A DNA stretch of 34,816 nucleotides from an alpha proteobacterium AAP81b. Lineage in GTDB: Bacteria > Pseudomonadota > Alphaproteobacteria > Sphingomonadales > Sphingomonadaceae. Positions 24,157 to 33,206 of the stretch are shown here, piece by piece. Below the pieces are notes generated by a model. That model had not been told where the DNA came from and ran no database searches. It worked only from the letters and a program-made list of their open reading frames with translations. Position 1 is the first letter of the stretch; every line of letters begins with the position of its first letter. A program made the position numbers and the translations under genes. The stretch covers positions 1 to 34,816 of the forward strand of contig LJHX01000135.1 in assembly GCA_001295935.1 (NCBI GenBank), in the 5' to 3' direction.

Positions 24157-24501
24157 ATGATGCAGACGATGTTCGATATCGACGAAGTCGAAGCGCTGCT
24201 GCGCGCCGCCGCCCGGCGCGGCCATGGCCTCAGCTATTCGGAAGCGCTGCAGGCGCTGGGCCTGCACTTTACCCGGCCCAAGATGCGGGCGCTTTGCAAG
24301 CTGCTCGACGCCATCGACGACCGCGCCGCGGCGGCGGGCGAGCCCGAGCTGGCGGTGCTCGTCGTCCGCGAAAGCGACGGCCTGCCTGGCCAGGGCTGGT
24401 GGGTGAACCGCCCCGGCGCCGCGCCCTGGACGGGACCAGCGGCACGCGAGCATGTCCGCGCCGTGCAGCAGCTGGCGTTCGACTGGTGGCGGGAGCGCTG
24501 A
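24157..24501 (+). CDS. Small conserved protein of unknown function
   Basis: This protein of about 114 residues is soluble and mixed alpha/beta. Visible segments are GLSYSEALQALGLHFTRPKM, the helix ALCKLLDAIDDRAAAAGEPE, the strand LAVLVVRESDGLPGQGWW and the C-terminal helix VRAVQQLAFDWWRE. Similar small proteins occur in sphingomonads, sometimes mislabelled as ribose-phosphate pyrophosphokinase, but no PRPP-binding motif is present. The start is uncertain: ATG at 24157, 24160 or 24169, or GTG at 24142. A terminator ends about 20 bp upstream, so the gene needs its own promoter within or beyond the terminator, or relies on read-through. It is convergent with radC, one base apart. Confidence 0.75.
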   Translation: MMQTMFDIDEVEALLRAAARRGHGLSYSEALQALGLHFTRPKMRALCKLLDAIDDRAAAAGEPELAVLVVRESDGLPGQGWWVNRPGAAPWTGPAAREHVRAVQQLAFDWWRER

Positions 24502-24502
24502 C

Positions 24503-25180
24503 CTACAGCAGCCCCTGGGCGCGCATCGAGACATGGCCGCCGCGGCCGATGATGACATGATCATGGACGCTGAGCCCCAGATGCCGCCCGGCCTCGATGA
24601 TCGCCCGGGTCATGGCGATATCGTCGCGCGACGGCTGCGGATCGCCCGACGGATGATTATGGACCAGCACCAGCGACGACGCGCCGAGTTCGAGGGCGCG
24701 CTTGACGATCTCGCGCGGATAGACCGGTGCCGCGTTGATCGTGCCTTCGCCCATCGCCTCGTCGCGCATCACCATGTTGCGGTTGTTGAGGAAGACGACG
24801 CGAAATTCCTCGGTGGTGCGGTGCGCCATCGCAGCGTGGAGATAGTCGGTCAGCGCCTGCCATCCCGCCAGCACCGGCCGGTCGAGCGCGGCGGTGCGCA
24901 GCGCGCGCAAGGCCAGCGCCTCGACGAACTTGATCGCCGCCGCCGCCCCCGGTCCCAGCCCCTCGACGCGCGCCAGCTCGGCCGGGCTGGCGGCGAGCAG
25001 CGCCGGCAAATTGCCGAATTCATCGAGCAGCTGCTTGGCGAGCGGCTTGGTGTCGCGCCGCGGGATGGCCAGCCCGAGCAGATATTCGAGCAGCTCATAA
25101 TCATGAAAGCCGTCGCCGCCGCCGGCGAGCAGCCGGGCGCGCAGGCGATCGCGGTGGCCGGCGGGATCGACGGTCGACAT
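24503..25180 (-). CDS. radC: RadC family JAMM/MPN+ protein
   Basis: This 225-residue protein carries a helix-hairpin-helix-like segment (VEGLGPGAAAAIKF, about 72-86) and a C-terminal JAMM metalloprotease-like domain with His174, His176 and Asp187 in HNHPSGDPQPSRDD. The original link of RadC to DNA repair has been withdrawn and its role is unclear; metal-dependent isopeptidase- or nuclease-like activity has been suggested for the fold. The ATG at 25180 was chosen; upstream frame is open but Ala/Pro-rich and not RadC-like. It is divergent from the NTF2-like gene with 171 bp between them. Confidence 0.93.
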   Translation of the reverse strand: MSTVDPAGHRDRLRARLLAGGGDGFHDYELLEYLLGLAIPRRDTKPLAKQLLDEFGNLPALLAASPAELARVEGLGPGAAAAIKFVEALALRALRTAALDRPVLAGWQALTDYLHAAMAHRTTEEFRVVFLNNRNMVMRDEAMGEGTINAAPVYPREIVKRALELGASSLVLVHNHPSGDPQPSRDDIAMTRAIIEAGRHLGLSVHDHVIIGRGGHVSMRAQGLL

Positions 25181-25351
25181 GGGCACCAGTCTGCGGGGCG
25201 GCGCCGGCGCATTCAAGGGGGCGGCCGCCGCGCCGCCAAGAGCGTCCGCCACTTCCTTACTCCCGCGCTAGGTATTCGCAGCGCGCTCAACGCGCTTTCG
25301 CGACACGCAACTTCGCGCCATAACGCCGGCCTGATCCGCCGGGGGGCCGTC

Positions 25352-25708
25352 ATGCACAACAAAGCCGCAAACTACGTCGACGCCTTGACGGAGCGCGATC
25401 TCGCGCAAGTGCTGGCGCTGCTTACCGACGATGCCGCCGTGCACGGTCCCGATGGCGCGATTCGCGGCCAGGCCGACATCTGCCGGTTGTTCCGGCGGCG
25501 GTTTGCTCTGGGCGCAACGCTCGACGTTACCGACATGACCGTCGACGGCAGCGCCGTCACCATCGCCTATCGCGCCCAGCTTTGCGGCGCCGCCGCCGAT
25601 GGCCGCGACCTGCTGCGCTTCGCCGCCGACGGGCGGATCGCCGAAGTCCGCCTGCAACCCTCGCTTGCCGAACGCCTGGCGCTCGCCCCGGTCGCCGGCC
25701 ACGCCTGA
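25352..25708 (+). CDS. SnoaL/NTF2-like protein
   Basis: This 118-residue protein fits the NTF2-like cone fold: an N-terminal helix (NKAANYVDALTERDLAQVLA), the segment LLTDDAAVHGPDGAIRGQAD, then strands LDVTDMTVDGSAVTIAYRAQ and DLLRFAADGRIAEVRL. Members are small isomerases, hydrolases or binding proteins; the function here is unknown. A GGGGGG run 6 bp upstream is a loose ribosome-binding site. Its 3' end is 6 bp from the convergent kdpE 3' end. Confidence 0.78.
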   Translation: MHNKAANYVDALTERDLAQVLALLTDDAAVHGPDGAIRGQADICRLFRRRFALGATLDVTDMTVDGSAVTIAYRAQLCGAAADGRDLLRFAADGRIAEVRLQPSLAERLALAPVAGHA

Positions 25709-25714
25709 CGCGCA

Positions 25715-26398
25715 CTACCCCTGCAGGCGATAGCCGACCCCGGGCTCGTTGCGGATCAGCCGCGGCCGGGCGGGATCGTCCTCGAGCTTCTGGCGCAGAT
25801 TGCGGATGACGATGCGCAGATAATCGAGCGCGTCTTCATGCGCCGGCCCCCAGACCTCGCGCAGGATGACGGTGTGGCGGATGACGCGATCGGGAAAGCG
25901 CGCCAGTTCGGCGAGCACGCCATATTCCTTGGGGGACAGATGGACCTCGGCACCCGCGCGGGTGACGCGGCGATGAGCGAGATCGATGACGATGGCGCCG
26001 ATCTCGACGCGGTCGCTCAGCGCGCGCGCGCCCAGGCGATGCCGCAGCGCGGTGCGCAGCCGCGCCAGCAGCTCGTCGGTATCGAAGGGTTTGACGAGAT
26101 AATCATCGGCGCCGAGATCGAGCGCCGCGACCTTTTCGGCGGTGTCGGTGCGCGCCGAAACGACGAGCACCGCGGCGCCGCCGGCTTTCAGCAGCCCGAT
26201 CGCCTCGATGCCGTCGCGATCGGGCAGCCCCAGGTCGAGCAGCACGGCGTCGGGCTTGTCGATCGCCAGCGCCGACAGCGCTTCGCGGACGCTGCCGGCT
26301 TCGACGACGGCATAATCGCCGCGCGCCAGCGCGCCGCGCAACAGGCGGCGGATGGCCGAATCGTCTTCGACGACGAGGATTTTGAGGGGGGCGGGCAT
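25715..26398 (-). CDS. kdpE: Response regulator KdpE
   Basis: This 227-residue OmpR-type regulator has a receiver domain with acidic pocket Glu11/Asp12/Asp13, phospho-acceptor Asp55 (LLDLGLP), Lys103 (LVKPF), and a C-terminal winged helix (HLSPKEYGVLAELARFPDRV through RNEPGVGYRLQG). The sequence and the nearby kdpFABC make KdpE the best call. KdpE normally pairs with KdpD and switches on kdpFABC at low potassium. Here it is intact but cut off from kdpD: it lies downstream of kdpC, separated by a divergent SHOCT gene, while kdpD sits past the other end of the operon. With kdpD broken, it may be unphosphorylated or driven by another kinase; this is inference. Confidence 0.88.
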   Translation of the reverse strand: MPAPLKILVVEDDSAIRRLLRGALARGDYAVVEAGSVREALSALAIDKPDAVLLDLGLPDRDGIEAIGLLKAGGAAVLVVSARTDTAEKVAALDLGADDYLVKPFDTDELLARLRTALRHRLGARALSDRVEIGAIVIDLAHRRVTRAGAEVHLSPKEYGVLAELARFPDRVIRHTVILREVWGPAHEDALDYLRIVIRNLRQKLEDDPARPRLIRNEPGVGYRLQG

Positions 26399-26519
26399 GG
26401 CTCAAGGGGTAACGCGTTGGTTGTGCGCGAAGCAAGGCAGCGGCGTCATCGCTTCGTGAAGTGTCCGCGGGCGCCAAGCCCGCAAGCTTGCCGCTCATAC
26501 CGTCCCGCAGGCTAATCCG

Positions 26520-26547
26520 TTGCTTGGCCGTTGCCAAATGCTATAGA
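26520..26547 (+). promoter_or_regulatory. Possible promoter for the SHOCT-domain gene
   Basis: TTGCTT (26520-26525) and TATAGA (26542-26547) are 16 bp apart, ending 29 bp before the ATG. The surrounding DNA is noticeably more AT-rich than the flanking genes. Confidence 0.4.
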
Positions 26548-26576
26548 ACTGCTGTCGCCGAAGCGGGGTTGGGAAG

Positions 26577-26945
26577 ATGTTGGAAAAACGCGGTACCGGT
26601 CGCCTATTTCTGTGGGGATTGGTCTGGACAATTGTCATATGGTTCGTCGGCCTCATTCTTGCCGGGTTCGTTGCTGGGCTAATGGACCCCGCTAACGCCC
26701 AACAGGCTGGCCAGGAGATTGGTCGCGAGCTCAGCGGCCCGTTGTTTTTGTTGGCCATGGTGGTTTCGGCTGTTCTGACATACGTTGGCATCTTGCCGGG
26801 GACGCGTAAACAAGCCGACGTTCAGGCAGGTCGTGAGGCTTCGATCGACTATGCCGGCCTGGAGCGGCTCGCGGCGTTGCGGGATAGTGGCGCGCTTACC
26901 GATGAAGAGTACGCGGCGCAAAAGGCCAAGCTGCTGCGCCCCTAA
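26577..26945 (+). CDS. Small membrane protein with C-terminal SHOCT domain
   Basis: This 122-residue protein has two transmembrane helices (about 10-34 and 54-73) and a C-terminal SHOCT (short C-terminal) domain at about 93-121 (LERLAALRDSGALTDEEY then AQKAKLL). SHOCT domains are thought to mediate oligomerisation. The ATG follows GGGAAG. Its codons include more A and T than its neighbours, which may mean later acquisition. It lies between kdpE and kdpC, on the opposite strand to both, where one would expect a continuous kdp operon. No function is known. Confidence 0.8.
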   Translation: MLEKRGTGRLFLWGLVWTIVIWFVGLILAGFVAGLMDPANAQQAGQEIGRELSGPLFLLAMVVSAVLTYVGILPGTRKQADVQAGREASIDYAGLERLAALRDSGALTDEEYAAQKAKLLRP

Positions 26946-27009
26946 TCCTGGCGGACGATAAAGGTAGTATTTCGCTGGCATCCTCGACGCGCTGGCCAAC
27001 GGCTGCGGC

Positions 27010-27600
27010 TCACGGCTTTCCACGTGCCAGCGGCCGATCGGCATCGAGCGCCAGATTCAGCGCCAGCACATTGACGCGCGGCTCGCCGAGCAGCCCGAAC
27101 AGCGGCGCCTCGACCCGTGCTGCGACCAGCGCCTCGACCTCGGCGACGCTCAACCCTCGCGCGCGCGCCACCCGCGCCGCCTGGAAGCGCGCCGCCGCCG
27201 GCGAGATGTGGGGATCGAGCCCCGACGCCGACGCCGACAGCAGGTCGCCGGGCACCGCGCCCGTCGCGCCGAGTGCCGCCTTGTCGGCGACGACGCGATC
27301 GACCAGCGCCTGCGAATTGGGGCCGAGGTTCGATCCCGACGAGGCAAGGCCATCATAGCCCTTGCCCGCCGCCGACGGCCGGCCGTGGAAATAGCCCTCG
27401 CCGACAAAGTCCTGGCCAATCAGCGCCGAGCCGATGACCTTGCCGCCGGCGTCGCGGATCAGGCTGCCATTGGCGGCGGCGGGAAAGGCCAATTGGCCGA
27501 CGCCGGTCAGCGCCAGCGGATAGGCGAGGCCGAGGAGGGCGGCGAAGAGCAGGGTCATCACCAGCGTCGGGCGCAGGGCCGAAGTCAGGTCGGAAAGCAT
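27010..27600 (-). CDS. kdpC: Potassium-transporting ATPase subunit KdpC
   Basis: This 196-residue single-pass membrane protein stabilises the KdpFABC complex and assists ATP binding. One helix lies near the N-terminus (RPTLVMTLLFAALLGLAYPL). The conserved GSALIGQDFVGEGYFHGRPS and SGSNLGPNSQALVDRV segments and LDPHISPAAARFQAARVA are all present. Length fits the family (about 190). It follows kdpB after 20 bp. No lesion is seen in it. Confidence 0.95.
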   Translation of the reverse strand: MLSDLTSALRPTLVMTLLFAALLGLAYPLALTGVGQLAFPAAANGSLIRDAGGKVIGSALIGQDFVGEGYFHGRPSAAGKGYDGLASSGSNLGPNSQALVDRVVADKAALGATGAVPGDLLSASASGLDPHISPAAARFQAARVARARGLSVAEVEALVAARVEAPLFGLLGEPRVNVLALNLALDADRPLARGKP

Positions 27601-27620
27601 GGCACGAACCTTTGCAGAAT

Positions 27621-29654
<2,034 letters not shown>

Positions 29655-29667
29655 GATCGCCGGTTCC

Positions 29668-31367
29668 TCAGAACAACTGGCCGCGGCGCGTCGCGACATG
29701 GTCGGCGATCGGCCCCAGCGCCAGGCTTGGCAGGAAGGTGAGGCCCCCGAGGATGAGGATGACTCCGACAAGGAGACCGATCCACAGTGGCCCGGTGGTG
29801 GGGAAAGAGCCGGCGCCGGCCGGAGCATGCTGCTTGGCGGCAAGGCGGCCGGCGATGGCGAGGACGGGGACCATAATGAAGAAGCGGCCGAGCCACATCG
29901 CCACCGCCAGCAGGCCATCGTACCAGGGCGTCGCCGCGGTCAGCCCGGCGAAGGCCGAGCCATTGTTGGCGGCTGCCGAGGTGAAGGCATAGAGGATCTC
30001 CGAGAAGCCATGCGGCCCCTTGTTGAGCGGCCCCGCCAGCCCCGCCGGGAGCACCGACGACAGCGTGGTCAGGCCGAGGATGCACAAGGGCAGCGTCGCG
30101 ATGGCGAGGACGGCTAGCTTGACCTCGCGCGCCTCGATCTTCTTGCCGACATATTCGGGCGTCCGCCCCACCATCAGCCCGGCGACGAAGACCGCGAGGA
30201 TGGCGAAGAGCAGAAAGCCATAGATGCCGGCGCCGACGCCGCCGACGATCACCTCGCCGAGCTGCATGTTGATCAGCGGGATCATGCCGCCCAAGGCGGT
30301 GAAACTGTCGTGCATGGCGTTGACGGCGCCGCAGGAGGCGGCGGTGGTGATCGCCGCGAACAGCGCCAGGCGGCGATGCCGAAGCGGACTTCCTTGCCCT
30401 CCACGTTGCCGCCGGCGAGGCCGAGCGCCTGGAGGTGGGGGTTGCCCGCGGCTTCGGCGGCGTAAGCCACGGTGACGCCGGCAAGGAACAGCAGCGCCAT
30501 CGCGGCGAGGATCGCCCAGCCCTGGCGGGTGTCGCCGACCGCCTTGCCGAAGGTCCAGGTCAGCCCGACGCCGATGACGAAGATCGACAGCATCTGGACG
30601 AGGTTGGTAAGCGCACTAGGATTCTCGAAGGGATGCGCCGAATTGGCGTTGAAAAAGCCGCCGCCATTGGTGCCGAGCATCTTGATGGCTTCCTGGCTGG
30701 CGACGGGGCCGAGACCGAGGCTTTGGGTCGCGCCTTCAAGCGTCGTCACGTCGACCGAGGCGGCAAGCGTCTGCGGCACGCCGCTGGCGATGAGGAACAG
30801 CGCATAGACGATCGAAACGGGGAGCAGCAGGTAGAGCGTCACCCGCGTCATGTCGGCCCAGAAATTGCCGATACCTGTCGCCTGGCGCCGCGCGAAGCCG
30901 CGGAACAGTGCGAAGGCGATGGCGATGCCGGTCGCCGCCGACAGGAAGTTATGGATGGTCAGCGCCAGCATCTGGGCGAGCGGCGACAGCGTTTCGCCCG
31001 AGTAGCTCTGCCAATTGGTGTTGGTGGTGAAGCTGACCGCGGTGTTGAAGGCGAGATCGGGGCTCTGCGCCGCCAGGGCGCGCGGGTTGAGCGGCAGCAC
31101 GTCCTGCAGGCGCAGCACGGCATAGGTGAACAGCAGCAGGCCCGTGTTGAAGGCGAGCATGTGAAGCGCGTAGCGCCGCCAGCCCTGATCGGCGTTCGGA
31201 TCGACGCCGGCGAGGCGGTAGAAGCCCATCTCGACAGGGCCTAGCACCGCGTGCAGCGGCGTCCGCCGGCCTTCATAGAGGACGAACAGCCAGGCGCCGA
31301 CGGGCTTGGCGAGCGCTGCCAGCAGCGCGATGAACAGCGCGATCAGCGCCCAGCCTTGCAGGGTAAT
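29668..31367 (-). pseudogene. kdpA: Potassium channel subunit KdpA, frameshifted
   Basis: KdpA is the K+-conducting subunit of KdpFABC. The N-terminal two-thirds (31367 to about 30369) carries TTNTNWQSYSGE and LGTNGGGFFNANSAHPFENP of the selectivity filters, up to [11 protein letters not shown]. The frame then fails at 30367-30368: one base is missing in what is normally a Ser/Ala codon pair. The correct protein resumes in the next frame ([20 protein letters not shown]) and continues to the stop at 29668, including the [12 protein letters not shown] filter. Restoring one base gives about 566 residues, the normal length. There is also no ATG, GTG or TTG at the 5' end: the codon where Met is expected, just before TLQGWAL, is ATT, with GAGG 5 bp upstream. 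Sequencing error is possible for the frameshift. Confidence 0.85.
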
Positions 31368-31374
31368 GGATGCC

Positions 31375-31464
31375 TCAGAAGCGTTCGGGGCGAAGCAGCG
31401 CCGCGACGAGATAGACGAGCAGCCCGGCGGCGGTGACAGCGGCGAGAATGAGATCGATCGCCAT
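31375..31464 (-). CDS. kdpF: Potassium-transporting ATPase subunit KdpF
   Basis: This 29-residue peptide reads MAIDLILAAVTAAGLLVYLV followed by AALLRPERF. A single transmembrane helix with the C-terminal RPERF is the signature of KdpF, which stabilises the KdpFABC complex in the membrane. It ends 7 bp before the ATT where kdpA should begin and starts 3 bp after the preceding tiny ORF, so it is translationally linked to both. No lesion is seen. Confidence 0.93.
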   Translation of the reverse strand: MAIDLILAAVTAAGLLVYLVAALLRPERF

Positions 31465-31467
31465 GGC

Positions 31468-31551
31468 TCAGGCGCCGTCGCACAGGCGGACAAAGGCGAG
31501 CGTCAGGGCGAACAGCCCGGCGACGACGGCAAGCCAGACAAGATCGAGCAT
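31468..31551 (-). CDS. Tiny membrane ORF upstream of kdpF
   Basis: This 27-residue ORF encodes one hydrophobic helix: MLDLVWLAVVAGLFALTLAF followed by VRLCDGA. AGGAG lies 8 bp before its ATG, a better ribosome-binding site than that of kdpF, and its stop is 3 bp from the kdpF ATG. It is the first gene of the operon. It resembles KdpF in size and hydrophobicity but lacks the RPERF end. Small helical ORFs in front of kdpF occur elsewhere, usually unannotated; a role as a second accessory peptide, or only as a leader for coupled translation, is inference. Confidence 0.65.
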   Translation of the reverse strand: MLDLVWLAVVAGLFALTLAFVRLCDGA

Positions 31552-31646
31552 GGCGGAACTCCTGCGCAAGCCCGCATCGGGGCCTCGACAGGCGCGGCTC
31601 TAGGCGCCCCCGCCATTAGGGTGCGCCGGCGAAAGCCCGGCGGTGG

Positions 31647-31663
31647 CATTAAGCCGGCATAAA
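31647..31663 (-). promoter_or_regulatory. KdpE-box-like operator
   Basis: On the minus strand the sequence is TTTATGCCGGCTTAATG. The E. coli KdpE site is TTTATA, 5 bp, TTTACA. Here TTTATG and TTAATG are separated by exactly 5 bp, and the two halves form a direct repeat (TTATGCC/TTAATGCC). It lies 96 bp before the first ORF of the kdp operon and 53 bp from the kdpD start, in the AT-richest part of a GC-rich intergenic gap. Confidence 0.5.
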
Positions 31664-31715
31664 GTCGCCGGGGGCCGCCATGGTGTCGGCGGCAGCGCTG
31701 ACATAGACCATCGCC

Positions 31716-33091
31716 ATGCCCGGCGACCGCCCCGATCCCGACGCCCTGCTCCGCGCCGCGCGCCGCGAAGGTCGCGGCCGGCTGAAGATCTTCCTCGGCG
31801 CGGCGCCGGGGGTCGGCAAGACTTTCGAGATGCTCCGCGAGGGCGCCGAGCGGCTGAAGGCCGGCGAGGATGTTGTCATCGCCATCGTCGAAACCCACGG
31901 CCGCGCCGAGACCGAGGCGCTGGTGACGCCCTTCGAAGTCATCCCGCGCCGTAGACACGCCTATCAAGGCCAAACGCTCGCCGAGATGGACCTCGACGCC
32001 GTGCTGGCGCGGGCGCCGACCCTGGCGCTGGTCGATGAGTTCGCCCACAGCAACGCGCCGGGAAGCCGCCATCCCAAGCGCTGGCAGGATGTCGAGGAAC
32101 TCCGCGACGCCGGCATCCATGTCTATACGACGCTCAACGTCCAGCATGTCGAAAGCTTGGGCGATGTCGTCGCCAGCTTCACCCGCGTCCGGGTGCGCGA
32201 GACGGTGCCCGACAGCGTCTTCGACGATGCCGAGATCGAAGTCGTCGACCTGCCGCCCGACGAGCTGATCGAGCGGCTGAAGGCCGGCAAGGTCTATATC
32301 CCTGCCGAGGCGAGCCGGGCGCTCGACCGCTTCTTCTACAAGGCCAATCTCTCTGCCTTGCGCGAAATGGCGCTGCGGCGCGCGGCGCAAAGCGTCGACC
32401 TCGCCATGCTCGAGCACCTCGACGCCAGCGCGCTGCCCGGCACCTTCGCCGGCGGCGCACGCCGCTGACCGCGGTGTCGGCGGCGATCGACGCGCTGGCC
32501 GCCGAGCACGACACCGCCGACACGGCCACGGCGCGCGGCGAAGTCGCGCGGCTGAAGCGCTTCCTCGACAATCTTCTCGACATGGTGCGGATCGATTCGG
32601 GCGCGCTGGTCATCCGCCCCGAACCCATCGACCTGACCGACGCCGTCGCCAGCGCGGCGCACGATCTGCGCGATCTGCTAGCGCGCCACAGGATCGACCT
32701 CGCCGTGCCGCCGACGCTGCCGTTGGTTTCGGCCGACCCCGGGCTGCTGCATCACATTCTCATCAACCTGATCGGCAACGCCGCCGTCCATGGCGCCGAG
32801 ACGGGCGCCATCACCCTCATCGGCGATCGGCGCGGCGACATCGTCACCCTGGCGGTGCGCGACACCGGGCCGGGGTTGGCGCCGGGCAGCGAGCGCCGCA
32901 TTTTCGAGACCTTCGCGCGCGGCGCGGGCTCCGATCGCCACGGCGGCAGCGGGCTGGGGCTGGCCATCGCCAAGGGTTTCGCCGACGCCATGGGGCTGGC
33001 GCTGACCGCCGCCAACCACCCCGATGGCGGCGCCGAATTCACCCTGGCCTTTCCCGTCCGCACGCCGCCGCGCGCCGCGGCGGCGCACTGA
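31716..33091 (+). pseudogene. kdpD: Sensor kinase KdpD with internal deletion
   Basis: KdpD senses low potassium and phosphorylates KdpE. The N-terminal KdpD domain (31716-32455) is good: Walker A GAAPGVGKT (28-36), DEFAHSNAPGSRHPKRWQDV and TTLNVQHVESL. It ends at about residue 245 with LPGTFAGG. In the next frame, from 32456, the kinase core follows with RTPLTAVSAAIDAL, N box ILINLIGNAAVHG, G1 VRDTGPGL and G2 GSGLGLAIAKGF, to the stop at 33091. Intact KdpD is about 890 residues. About 430 residues are missing: USP domain, four membrane helices, GAF domain and the H-box His. The junction also shifts frame, so the N-terminal half stops at 32466-32468. The C-terminal half could start at GTG 32474 but would lack the histidine. 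Confidence 0.88.
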
Positions 33092-33206
33092 GCAGCGACG
33101 CCACCGAAACTTTTCGCGTGGCCGCGCTTTTTGCACGCGACCTCTCGACTTCGCGCGGCGTTCGCCGCCAAGAAACCCCGTTCCGCTCCCGTCAAAGGCC
33201 CACCGC

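Noticed and set aside
30360-30380. Programmed ribosomal frameshift in kdpA
   Set aside because: The junction GCC GCC TGG CGC has no slippery heptamer or following pseudoknot-like stem that I can see, and KdpA is not known to use frameshifting. A base deletion is simpler.
32440-33091. A natural split KdpD (separate sensor and kinase proteins)
   Set aside because: The C-terminal piece begins after the H-box, so it lacks the phosphorylated histidine and cannot act as a kinase; a deletion explains this better. Still open until compared with relatives.
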